Positions 14,956 to 22,377 of a DNA stretch of 32,437 bases are shown here, piece by piece. This stretch comes from a virus. Each line of letters starts with the position of its first letter. Within the stretch, counting starts at the first letter, position 1. The stretch spans positions 1 through 32,437 of the IMG/VR virus record IMGVR_UViG_3300027985_001168; one strand, 5' to 3'. The notes below the pieces were generated by a model. It had not been told where the DNA came from. It saw only the letters and a list, made by a program, of their open reading frames with translations, and did no database searches. Made by a program: the position numbers and the translations under genes.

Positions 14956-14970
14956 TGGTACATAGAATAA

Positions 14971-14988
14971 GAGCCGGTTTCCCGGCTC
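14971..14988 (-). promoter_or_regulatory. GNRA-capped hairpin in the terS leader
   Basis: On the minus strand the RNA is GAGCCGG-GAAA-CCGGCUC: a 7-bp GC-rich stem capped by a GAAA tetraloop, 16 nt upstream of the ATG. A T-run precedes it rather than follows it, so it is not a terminator for this strand. RNA processing, stability or attenuation are possible roles. Confidence 0.5.
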
Positions 14989-15021
14989 AAAAAAAAACTA
15001 ACTAATCAATAAACCCAAACC

Positions 15022-15768
15022 TTAGAGTTCCTTTTCAATCTCTTCGAGCTCTTTGACTACCTGGTTATAGTTATTTAACCATTCCTGATAATTTGGATGC
15101 TCTGTATTTTCAATCTTTTTTTTCAGTTTGGCGCGTTGGCTACGTAAATTATTTCTTTTCTGCAGTAGTTCAAATTTTTCATTTGTATTATCCTGCTTTT
15201 CTTCTTTATTAATTGAAGTAATTTCAAAATTATCAATCACTTTCCAGTTTTGAGTTTTTTCGCTTTGCAAGCTTACCAGCTTATCGGCAATATCCTTTCG
15301 CTCCTTATCAGTTTTTGCATGTTGGAGCGATGCATGAAGGCTCTTTAATTCACTTTCAATTTTTGAATTGGCGATTAATAACTCCTTTTTTCCCGAAAAT
15401 ACCTGCTCATTGCCAAAATATTCCTGCTCTTTCTGGCTTAAATCCTCCCATTTATAAGAAAGTAGTTTATTTGTCAACTCTTTACGCTTTTCGAGCTGTT
15501 TTTCAACTTCTGAATAGTGAATTTTCTTTACAGCAATCGGTTTTTGAATTTCAATTGCTGCTTTTACCTCAGTTTTCATTCCAGACTGCGACAAAATTCG
15601 AATAATATTCACAATCCTATTCTGCATCATGCTTAGATGCATTTTTTGTGGATTATTGCTATTTTTTGACAGGAATTCAGTTTCAGTCTTGTTTTTGCTG
15701 TATTTTTCAAGCAGTTTAATGCCTTCCTGGTAGTTTTTACTTTGTAGCCATGCTTTTAATTCTTCCAT
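15022..15768 (-). CDS. Coiled-coil phage protein upstream of terminase
   Basis: A 248-aa protein from the ATG at 15768 (MEELKAWLQSKNYQEGIKLL). The N-terminal 'LKAWL....Y..G..LLEKYSKNK' is a pattern I recall from Bacteroidota phage proteins next to terminases. The rest is strongly coiled coil (EKQLEKRKELTNKLLS; RNNLRSQRAKLKKKIE). The frame start at 15804 is less likely because it lacks the family-like opening. It has no enzyme motif. A structural or packaging-accessory role is inferred from location only. Confidence 0.6.
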   Translation of the reverse strand: MEELKAWLQSKNYQEGIKLLEKYSKNKTETEFLSKNSNNPQKMHLSMMQNRIVNIIRILSQSGMKTEVKAAIEIQKPIAVKKIHYSEVEKQLEKRKELTNKLLSYKWEDLSQKEQEYFGNEQVFSGKKELLIANSKIESELKSLHASLQHAKTDKERKDIADKLVSLQSEKTQNWKVIDNFEITSINKEEKQDNTNEKFELLQKRNNLRSQRAKLKKKIENTEHPNYQEWLNNYNQVVKELEEIEKEL

Positions 15769-15837
15769 TGGTTTATAATTTACTTTTTGAATAAATGAGA
15801 GCACAAATCTGTTGTTAAAATGGCAATTGCCAAAGGA

Positions 15838-17238
15838 CTAAATGAATGAATTTAATACCTCTGTCTGAAAACTATCATTCCGTGAGCAATTTGCGTAAAT
15901 AGTATCTGCATGGTTAATACTTTTCGACATCTTTATCCAGTTGGCACGGTGTTTAATAGCCATTACAGGTACATTCAGCGCTTTGGCCTTCTTTCCTGCC
16001 CAAATATCAGCCATGTTCGACGCCTCAAAATCCTTTATGGCAAATTGAATGGCATCAGTATGATAGGCCATCACTCCGGTTCCGGGAATATCAACCTCAA
16101 CATCTTTAGTTTGATTATACATGCATCCAATTTTCACCTCCGCACTACGGTAATAACTTACAGCCGGTTTTTTAATAAATTTTCGACCATGAAAGGAAAT
16201 GACTGCCTTTTTATCATAATATAAAATAGCTTCAATTGCCTTTTTTACATAATCTTTCGGATAAATAATATCATCATCAGTGGTAAGGTGATATCCTTCA
16301 ATTAATTGAGCTTTATAAAATTTCCCTGCATCTCCCAAATCGCCAATTTCCTCAGCAGAATGATAAAAAGTAATTTTAGGATGAAATAGAAAATCAGGTG
16401 TGTAGGTAAAATTATTAAGGTATATCCACAACTCATCTACCTGGTTAATCAGTGAATTTACCACCTCTTTTAATGAATCAATGCGCGAAGGTATTGCTGC
16501 CATTGTTGCCGTCACTTTTTCGTGATTTGTAATGAGCGGGTGATTAATTCTTTCGGTTGGGTGCATCTTACTTTCATGATTACCATGTATAAGCAGGCTC
16601 TTTGCTATCTGGTAAATTGAATGTCCTGAATTAATTATTTCTCTTGACAATTGTGCTCCAACTCCTGAGCTTAGTTGCTTATTTACCTGGTACATGCGCT
16701 CAACCTGGTATACTGAATAATCAATAATTTCAAAAAACCGCTTTTTAGCCATAAAACACATATCAATCCATCCTGTGGAATATACAGGATTGCCATTGAA
16801 GTATACAATTTTAGGCTGTGTGCCGGTCCAGCACGATGTGTTTATCCTCGAATAATCATTCAGCAGATTCAGGCAGCTTAATTTTTCATCTTTTATCGCC
16901 TCCCATTGTGTTATAGCTTTATGAATAAAACCATCTACTATCTGCACATCATCAGGTATCATCATAAAATAATCAAACGAATGATTTTTTACCTCATTAA
17001 AGGCAGCATTAACCAACTTCCAGTAATTTTCACGGCCTCCGTTTTCTTCATTTTTAAAATAATCAAATAGGAAGTTTTTAGTCAGGTATTTATGAATTTC
17101 GTCATAATTTTCTGTGGAGCAATCATCAAAAATCAATAAATGAAGTTTTTTTGAGTAAACATCTTCATTCAGTTCCTGTAAAAGTCTTAACAAACTCTCT
17201 GGTCTGTTGTAGGTGGTAATTAATACAAGTATTTTCAT
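15838..17238 (-). CDS. Tandem family-2-like glycosyltransferase
   Basis: A 466-aa protein with two GT-A-like domains. Domain 1 opens MKILVLITTYNRPESLL with FDDCS (37-41) and a DDV dyad (MMIPDDVQIV, ~92-101). Domain 2 begins near residue 244 (TATMAAIPSRIDSLKEVVNS) and has a D-x-D-like TTDDDIIYP at about 318-326. Such enzymes transfer sugars from nucleotide-sugars. In phages they decorate virion proteins, DNA or host surface polysaccharide. It sits between the head module and terminase with a terminator just upstream (17252-17275), so it is separately expressed. No membrane segment is seen, so it acts in the cytoplasm. The acceptor is unknown; modification of the capsid or of a surface receptor are the main options. 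Confidence 0.8.
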   Translation of the reverse strand: MKILVLITTYNRPESLLRLLQELNEDVYSKKLHLLIFDDCSTENYDEIHKYLTKNFLFDYFKNEENGGRENYWKLVNAAFNEVKNHSFDYFMMIPDDVQIVDGFIHKAITQWEAIKDEKLSCLNLLNDYSRINTSCWTGTQPKIVYFNGNPVYSTGWIDMCFMAKKRFFEIIDYSVYQVERMYQVNKQLSSGVGAQLSREIINSGHSIYQIAKSLLIHGNHESKMHPTERINHPLITNHEKVTATMAAIPSRIDSLKEVVNSLINQVDELWIYLNNFTYTPDFLFHPKITFYHSAEEIGDLGDAGKFYKAQLIEGYHLTTDDDIIYPKDYVKKAIEAILYYDKKAVISFHGRKFIKKPAVSYYRSAEVKIGCMYNQTKDVEVDIPGTGVMAYHTDAIQFAIKDFEASNMADIWAGKKAKALNVPVMAIKHRANWIKMSKSINHADTIYANCSRNDSFQTEVLNSFI

Positions 17239-17251
17239 CGATTTGGGTATT

Positions 17252-17275
17252 AAAAAAGCCCTGTTTAGGGCTTTT
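17252..17275 (-). terminator. Terminator overlapping the stop codon of the 90-aa gene
   Basis: AAAAGCCC and GGGCTTTT (17254-17261 / 17268-17275) form an 8-bp stem with a T-run on the minus strand. The TAA stop of the upstream gene lies in the stem-loop junction (17265), so translation termination and the terminator are physically linked. Confidence 0.8.
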
Positions 17276-17537
17276 CGTTATTAAAATATTTTTTGTTTTT
17301 CTTTTTTTCCCCTTCCGGTTCATCGGTTGTTAACTTTTTCACCTGGATGGGTTCTTTTTTCGGTTCGTACTTTTCACATCCTTCCTTGGTCAGACTTACG
17401 TAAGGGCATTTCCGTTCATAAGCCTTTTCCAGTTTTTCAATCGCCATGTTTTCATTATTGGCGTTTATTTCACCAATACCAGGGAGTACAAACCTTGTAC
17501 ACCCCGATATGATGAAATATGTTTTCCAACCTGCCAT
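17265..17537 (-). CDS. Small Lys-rich phage protein
   Basis: A 90-aa protein (MAGWKTYFIISGCTRFVLPG). Residues 1-60 look like a compact alpha/beta fold, with four Cys overall (GCTRF, RKCPY, EGCEKY). The last 30 residues are charged and probably disordered (GEKKKNKKYF). It starts within the stop of the 214-aa gene (TAATGG) and ends in a terminator. It is the last gene of the capsid transcript. The function is unknown. Confidence 0.6.
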   Translation of the reverse strand: MAGWKTYFIISGCTRFVLPGIGEINANNENMAIEKLEKAYERKCPYVSLTKEGCEKYEPKKEPIQVKKLTTDEPEGEKKKNKKYFNNEKP

Positions 17538-18181
17538 TAGCTTACTATTTCATCAGCTGCCAATGGAATAGTTCCTGCATATAAATACGGTGTTTTTTTA
17601 CCGTGGAAGGCTTGTATTGTGAATGTAATACCTTTTTCACCGTTCAGCTCAGTGCCCCAGTCTCCTGAAGAAACTAAGCGTGCCGGTAATTTTACGGTAC
17701 CTACCTGCTTAAAGTTTGCACTTTCAGAATTTTCCTCAATTAGAATTATCAGGTCTCTTCCGAGTAAAGCGCTGGCCAATGCAAGTGCATCGTCTTTTGT
17801 GGATGGGTGGAATAGCAGACCGGCAATTGAGAAGTTCTCAAAGTCTCTACCACCTTCAGCCGTAAAGCTTAGCGTACCTTTACCCTGGGTACTATACATT
17901 TTAATCCAGTATTTTGCTGTCTTAGGTATATGATTGCCAACAATTTGCAAAGCAGCTAAAGCCGTAGCCGGATTTGATACCGGTTTTGCTTCCACCTCCA
18001 AATCATCAACCAGAATAACATACGCACGAGCAACCCCAGGAAGATTATCATCACCATCAAAATCCAAAGGGATTAATGGCAATGCTGCAAAACTGACAGC
18101 GGTACCAATGATTCCAAAATCAAAATAAGCAACCGTAAACGCTACCAGGATGACAAAAATTGCTATCAAATATTTTTTCAT
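17537..18181 (-). CDS. Virion protein with N-terminal hydrophobic segment (tail-tube-like)
   Basis: A 214-aa protein. Residues 1-40 (MKKYLIAIFVILVAFTVAYF, then DFGIIGTAVSFAALPLIPLD) form a signal- or membrane-like stretch. The remainder is beta-rich: VARAYVILVDDLEVEAKPV, TAKYWIKMYSTQGKGTLSF, FSIAGLLFHPSTKDDALAL, KGITFTIQAFHGKKTPYLY. That body resembles Bacteroidota phage proteins placed right after the major capsid, which I take for tail tube or decoration proteins. The hydrophobic N-terminus is odd for a virion subunit and could be a membrane-targeting or assembly signal. No better start codon is evident downstream of the segment. Confidence 0.5.
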   Translation of the reverse strand: MKKYLIAIFVILVAFTVAYFDFGIIGTAVSFAALPLIPLDFDGDDNLPGVARAYVILVDDLEVEAKPVSNPATALAALQIVGNHIPKTAKYWIKMYSTQGKGTLSFTAEGGRDFENFSIAGLLFHPSTKDDALALASALLGRDLIILIEENSESANFKQVGTVKLPARLVSSGDWGTELNGEKGITFTIQAFHGKKTPYLYAGTIPLAADEIVS

Positions 18182-18204
18182 GATATGTATTTTTTATGAG
18201 TTTA

Positions 18205-18232
18205 AAAAAGCAGAGGGTGATGAGCCCTCTAC
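18205..18232 (-). terminator. Hairpin after the major capsid gene
   Basis: AGAGGG (18212-18217) and CCCTCT (18225-18230) form a 6-bp stem. On the minus strand CTTTTTTAAA follows. A weak or leaky terminator here would set the ratio of capsid to downstream proteins. Confidence 0.6.
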
Positions 18233-18242
18233 ATTAAATTTT

Positions 18243-19274
18243 CTAGCTATAGTCACCAGATAGTTGGTTAGCAGTCAATGAACCTGTATTTGTCAGGAAC
18301 ATTTTTTTATGATGTTGCCTCCACCTGGTTCCATATTCTGCCTGAATCCAATAGTTGATTTTATTTCTATCCTTATCCAGCCTGTTCACTTCGAAGAAAG
18401 TTTCATCTCCAAGCGTATTCATACCGAAGTCCATGTTTCCGGGTGCAGAAAGATAAATTCTATCTCCATTGCCCATATAAGAACTTTGCACGATACGAAT
18501 ATTGCTGTTCAAACCTTCGCCTTTATTCAAATATTCCTGCATATCGATGAAAGTAGCAGCCTTATTTGAAGTTTTATTTTTGAAAGCATCAATTACATTA
18601 ATAAATACCTGATCGGGTAAATAGAGATAAGGAGAGCTTTTCAATAAATCTTTCTGAGCTTGTCTTAACCAGTTTCTCAGGTTAATATATGCCTCAGTAT
18701 CGGTATCATTTGCCGGTGCATCAAATGCTCCTGAATCAATCAGGTTACCTTCTCCTGTTGCAATTTCACCGGATTGAACTGCTGCTTTTACTTTTGTTTC
18801 AAAACCATCAAACAAACCGAGTGGAGATTCATCAGCAACGTCTCTTTCTGCATTAAACAATGCATCAAGTATGTCCTCACCAAATGTGCGAACAACAGCC
18901 ATCATTAATTCAGCTTCAAAAGGATGTTTTTTTGTTTTGTTGGATCCAAGCATTTCCTCCGGAGTAATCATTACCACTGCCTTGTAGTTTTTGATATTGT
19001 CAGAAATACTCGCGTAGGCTGTTTCAACCTTCAATTTACTTTCCTTCATTTTTCCTGCTTCAGAATCAGAAATATTAATACCAGGAGCGTAAGGCTTAGC
19101 TACACCCTGCTTACGTAGGAAAGAAACAATGGTATGCTCATTTTGGATACCAGGGAAAAGAGTAATTCCGTGCTGTCCAAGTACTACGGCCATCACCGCG
19201 TAAGGAAGCATTTGGATATCTCTTTGATAAGTATTGGCTACTCTCTGCAGCCCGCTTATATCAACTGTTGCCAT
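18243..19274 (-). CDS. Major capsid protein (HK97-fold candidate)
   Basis: A 343-aa protein starting MATVDISGLQRVANTYQRDI. Typical capsid composition and order: N-terminal arm, 'VMAVVLGQHGITLFPGIQNE' , central A-domain-like region with YLYLPDQVFINVIDAFKNK, and a C-terminal strand-rich end with FFEVNRLDKDRNKINYWIQ and GTRWRQHHKKMFLT. It follows the S49 protease and a scaffold-like gene and precedes a hairpin. I recognise it by gene order and by composition rather than by a diagnostic motif. The family is the divergent Bacteroidota capsid type. Confidence 0.75.
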   Translation of the reverse strand: MATVDISGLQRVANTYQRDIQMLPYAVMAVVLGQHGITLFPGIQNEHTIVSFLRKQGVAKPYAPGINISDSEAGKMKESKLKVETAYASISDNIKNYKAVVMITPEEMLGSNKTKKHPFEAELMMAVVRTFGEDILDALFNAERDVADESPLGLFDGFETKVKAAVQSGEIATGEGNLIDSGAFDAPANDTDTEAYINLRNWLRQAQKDLLKSSPYLYLPDQVFINVIDAFKNKTSNKAATFIDMQEYLNKGEGLNSNIRIVQSSYMGNGDRIYLSAPGNMDFGMNTLGDETFFEVNRLDKDRNKINYWIQAEYGTRWRQHHKKMFLTNTGSLTANQLSGDYS

Positions 19275-19294
19275 TTTTTTATATTAAAAGGTGA

Positions 19295-19711
19295 TTATAA
19301 ATAAGCTTCTTTTACATTCCTTAAATTGGTAAGGAAATCATTACTTTCCGAAGTCACACACGGACTTGCATCCTGTGTCTTCACTGCATTGCTACTGGTT
19401 TTAATAGTAGCAGTCTGAGCGGCGGCCTGGTTACCAAGCGTTTCTAACTCGCCGGTAAGGCGTGTATTTTCCGAGGTCAATTGGTTATTCTGTGCATTTA
19501 CAGCATCCAATTGCCTTTGTGTCTCTGCAAGCACACTTTGTACAGCTTCCAGATCGGCGGTTAAGCGTGCAACTTCTGCAATGGCTTTATCTCTTTCGTT
19601 AATGATTTCTCCGGAAGCCTTAATCTGCTCCTCGGTCATTTCGAAAGATGCTTTTCCATCAACTATCTGCGCGCTTTTTATTCCCAAAAAGGCTAAGAAT
19701 TTTTCAAACAT
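19295..19711 (-). CDS. Coiled-coil scaffold or head assembly protein
   Basis: A 138-aa protein. The N-terminal 25 residues form an amphipathic helix (MFEKFLAFLGIKSAQIV). A long coiled coil follows at ~28-95 (EEQIKASGEIINERDKAIAE; QSVLAETQRQLDAVNAQNNQ), then a Ser/Thr-rich linker and a C-terminal helix (NDFLTNLRNVKEAYL). It sits between the protease and the capsid gene, exactly where scaffolding proteins are found. Removal by the upstream protease is likely. Confidence 0.7.
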   Translation of the reverse strand: MFEKFLAFLGIKSAQIVDGKASFEMTEEQIKASGEIINERDKAIAEVARLTADLEAVQSVLAETQRQLDAVNAQNNQLTSENTRLTGELETLGNQAAAQTATIKTSSNAVKTQDASPCVTSESNDFLTNLRNVKEAYL

Positions 19712-19715
19712 TTTT

Positions 19716-20573
19716 CTAAATTTTAATTGTTTTTACTGTTGGTTTTACTAAGGCAAGCGCGCGCTCAATGGCATAGTTCATAGTGCCTATTCCATCAATC
19801 AGGCTGCCTGTAATATCTTTGGCAAAAAATACTTTACCGGTCATCTGCTTTTCTGTTGCCTTTGGCCTGTTGGCCTTTACAGCATTAATAAAAGCATCTG
19901 CCAGAGGGTTCAGCATTTCTTTTTTTATCAATTCGTAGTCACCTTCCAGCGCTTTGTAGAAAACTTCGTTTTTATCCTTACTCTGGTCGGCACGTATGCG
20001 GTGGAATTTTACGCCCATTTGCTCCCACAATGGCTGCATATCGGCAAACTGTACCATAACGCCAATGCTTCCTATTTCATCATTTGGCGTGGAAGCTATC
20101 ACTTCGTCTGCGCTGGTACCTATCCATAATGCAGCGCTGCACATCATGCCATCAATAAAGGCAATAATGGGCTTTTTGGTGTTTTTTACAATATTGGCAA
20201 GCGCTTCGGTGCCGTCGACGGTTCCACCCGGAGAATCAATGAGCAAAATAATAGCGCTGATATTCGGATTGTTATCTGCCTGTTGTATTTGCATGCCTAT
20301 TTCCTGAGTACCTATAGGTCCGCATTCCTGCGAATATTTCATCAATTCGCCAATAATAGGAACAATGACCACGCTCCCCGGATTTGCATCGCTTACCGAT
20401 GAACGGGCGGCGCCTGCCTTTTCAATAGCATATGCCTGTGGGTATTCTTCTCTTTCCAGGGCCTTTCCTGTTTCCGAAAACAAAACAGAAAGCATTGAAC
20501 CATGCGCCAGTGCGGCACGTGGTTCAATGGCCCAAACAGATTTTAAAATGGTAGAGGTAAGACGATAATTCAT
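19716..20573 (-). CDS. Head maturation protease, S49 (SppA/ClpP-fold) type
   Basis: A 285-aa serine protease. ILLIDSPGGTVDG (109-121) gives the oxyanion-hole strand. FIDGMMCSAALWIG (139-152) carries the nucleophile Ser146. A lysine at the start of RADQSKDKNEVF (~194-205) is the probable catalytic partner, as in S49 phage protease C. The N-terminal 60 residues are a propeptide-like arm. It cleaves scaffold and capsid arms in procapsids. The gene is 4 nt from the scaffold gene. Confidence 0.85.
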   Translation of the reverse strand: MNYRLTSTILKSVWAIEPRAALAHGSMLSVLFSETGKALEREEYPQAYAIEKAGAARSSVSDANPGSVVIVPIIGELMKYSQECGPIGTQEIGMQIQQADNNPNISAIILLIDSPGGTVDGTEALANIVKNTKKPIIAFIDGMMCSAALWIGTSADEVIASTPNDEIGSIGVMVQFADMQPLWEQMGVKFHRIRADQSKDKNEVFYKALEGDYELIKKEMLNPLADAFINAVKANRPKATEKQMTGKVFFAKDITGSLIDGIGTMNYAIERALALVKPTVKTIKI

Positions 20574-20626
20574 TGTTGCTTGCTATTTTCAGCAAACAAA
20601 CAATGATTAGTTAAGGATAGAAAGGA

Positions 20627-21064
20627 CTATAAAGCTATAAAAAAAGCCTTGCAACTGCTTGAACGTGTTATGTTTAACTCGTTTTTTGTTACAAAGTTTT
20701 CTGATGAAAATGGAGTGATAACCTTGCAATAATTCTCCTTATCACCTATCAGTTTCATATCGCCATTGTCGTACTCAATTTTAAAAACCGGCTTCGAAAC
20801 TTCGAGGTCAATTAATGCCTGTTGAACGGTTTTATCGTCACCGGCAAGCACCATGTTTAACTTTTGCTGATACAAAATACCATTGGCGGTATCGCTTGCA
20901 TCTTCATTGTAGTTTGCTTCGGTGAATTTTATTTGCTCAAATTCATTGTCATCTATCAGACTGATGGATGCCTCCTGACCATTTTCAACTATCTCATCTA
21001 TTACATCGGCATCTATCCAAAATACCGAAACAATCTTTCTTAATTTTTCTGTCGATTCAATCAT
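20627..21064 (-). CDS. Unknown phage protein before the head protease
   Basis: A 145-aa acidic protein starting MIESTEKLRKIVSVFWIDAD, with alternating strands and helices (IVENGQEASISLIDDNEF; KPVFKIEYDNGDMKLIGD). It has a terminal SSSCKAFFIAL. No family was recognised. It is the second gene of the late transcript, between the repeat-rich region's first gene and the protease. It may be a head-decoration or regulatory protein. Confidence 0.55.
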   Translation of the reverse strand: MIESTEKLRKIVSVFWIDADVIDEIVENGQEASISLIDDNEFEQIKFTEANYNEDASDTANGILYQQKLNMVLAGDDKTVQQALIDLEVSKPVFKIEYDNGDMKLIGDKENYCKVITPFSSENFVTKNELNITRSSSCKAFFIAL

Positions 21065-21128
21065 TGTGTCATATATTATACGTTAGAATATTTCAAAATC
21101 GGACAATTCATAGACAACTTTTTTTGAA

Positions 21129-21596
21129 TTATTTTAGGATATTTTCTGCAATTATTTTCCTGATATTTTTCCTTTTTCTAAAATCACGTTTCAAAATCAT
21201 TTCCCAGGTTTCCATATTATCTGGTAGACCATAATGATAAATAAATGCGTTAGCAATGTCTTTTTGCCGGTAATTCTGTCGATACCCTTTTGCAAAAAAC
21301 AAATCCAGGTTTAAATTGAAACTACTCTGAATAAAATCGGATATCCATTTTTCTCGCTCCTTTGTTAAATAAGCCCAAAAAAATTCCGGATGCATTGAAT
21401 TACTATCAGGTAAAATAATAGATAATACTTTATCATCATCCAAAGGCCTTTCTTTAGTCCACTGAACAGTAGAGTAAATAAATTTACCAATATCGCTTGT
21501 CCGGGTAACTTTAACCGGTCCTGTTAAACAATCAAATTCCTTACGAATAAATTTCTCCTGGAAAATATTCAAATTTATCTTAACAATTGCGTTCAT
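21129..21596 (-). CDS. Conserved Bacteroidota phage protein, first late gene
   Basis: A 155-aa basic protein from the ATG at 21596 (MNAIVKINLNIFQEKFIRKE). The frame can be extended to 21677, but that part reads as AT-rich low complexity. Features: TGPVKVTRTSDIGKFIYSTV, then PEFFWAYLTKEREKWISDFI, FNLNLDLFFAKGYRQ, and a basic tail RDFRKRKNIRKIIAENILK. I recall similar proteins (a 'F.L....F...G......KDI..AF...Y..P' pattern) in Bacteroidota phages, without a known function. Being first behind the repeat-rich region, it could be a DNA-binding regulator of the late operon. Confidence 0.55.
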   Translation of the reverse strand: MNAIVKINLNIFQEKFIRKEFDCLTGPVKVTRTSDIGKFIYSTVQWTKERPLDDDKVLSIILPDSNSMHPEFFWAYLTKEREKWISDFIQSSFNLNLDLFFAKGYRQNYRQKDIANAFIYHYGLPDNMETWEMILKRDFRKRKNIRKIIAENILK

Positions 21597-21670
21597 AATG
21601 TTAGTTTTCACAAAGTTACGTAATTTTATCGACTTTTGGAACAGATTTGTATTATGTTCAAATTTTAATT

Positions 21671-22140
21671 TTGTCAACCAAATTCTTGTCCATTCATCAA
21701 TACATATTAAACGTATTGTAATTACATTTCATTTTGTAAAGTATTATTATAATTTAATAAACTGTTATTGTCATTTTTCTATACTGCTTAAAAAAGTGTC
21801 TGACCCAGGTTGTTGACTTTTTTTTAAATTTTTGTCAACTTGGTAACCAATTAACATATAATAAGTTACAGATGTATAAAAAGCACTATAAAACGCTATA
21901 AGCTGCACTGCCACTCGGTTACCATCACATTTACCCATTTTTGTTACGGATTTGTCAACTTTTTGTTATTTTTTTAAAATGTAAAGTATTAATAACAAAT
22001 AAAATCAGGCGAAAAACCAAAATAACAAACTCAATAACAAAAATTTTGTGTTTTTTTTAATTTTTGTCAACCGGATTAAAGTATTAAAAATAAGATAGTT
22101 AAATAGGTATTTTACTATAAAGTTGACAATAACAAAAATT
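21671..22140. promoter_or_regulatory. Repeat-rich non-coding region: late-operon control or replication origin candidate
   Basis: About 0.8 kb (21597-22391) lacks any credible gene and is very AT-rich. It contains TTGTCAAC or its complement five times (21671-21678, 21832-21839, 21952-21959, 22064-22071, 22122-22129) plus GTTGAC at 21812. TAAAGTATTA occurs three times (21737, 21982, 22077), and CAATAACAAAAATT twice (22032, 22127). Iteron-like or operator-like binding is the natural reading. It precedes the first head gene. Confidence 0.6.
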
Positions 22141-22198
22141 ATAATAAATTGAGGTTTTATATTTTTTTTAATAGTAAAGTAAAATAGACAAAATGTTT

Positions 22199-22233
22199 TT
22201 ATAAATAAAAAATCCTGCCCAAAAAAGCAGGAT
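22199..22233 (-). terminator. Terminator after cassette array 2
   Basis: AATCCTGC (22210-22217) pairs with GCAGGATT (22226-22233) across an 8-nt loop. On the minus strand TTTTTTATTT follows. It ends transcription of replication and cassette genes before the late-gene control region. Confidence 0.85.
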
Positions 22234-22329
22234 TCATTCAAACAATTTAAAATCAAATAAATAGAAAACTAAATTTTTAGTTATTGTCTTTTGTATATTT
22301 GAGTTTTGGTATACTTGTCTATTAATTAA

Positions 22330-22360
22330 TTATCCGTTTTTAACGGTTAAAAACGGATAA
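22330..22360. repeat. Perfect 15-bp palindrome beside the cassette array
   Basis: Arms TTATCCGTTTTTAAC and GTTAAAAACGGATAA are separated by a single G. It ends 17 nt from the first crossover GTT (22378). It lacks a T-run of terminator type. It may be a dimer-binding site, a recombination core, or part of the receiving site used by the cassettes. Confidence 0.6.
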
Positions 22361-22377
22361 GTTGCGTATATACAGAT

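Noticed and set aside
14971-14999. Terminator between terS and the 248-aa gene
   Set aside because: On the transcribed strand the T-run precedes the hairpin, so it does not have the layout of an intrinsic terminator.
21811-21840. Possible CRISPR or tRNA in the gene desert
   Set aside because: No regularly spaced 25-40-nt repeats or cloverleaf with a CCA-type acceptor were found. The repeats there are 8-14 nt at irregular spacing.
22005-22256. 83-aa minus-strand frame, Phe/Ile-rich
   Set aside because: It overlaps the terminator at 22199-22233 and consists of AT-rich low-complexity codons; it lies across the repeat cluster.
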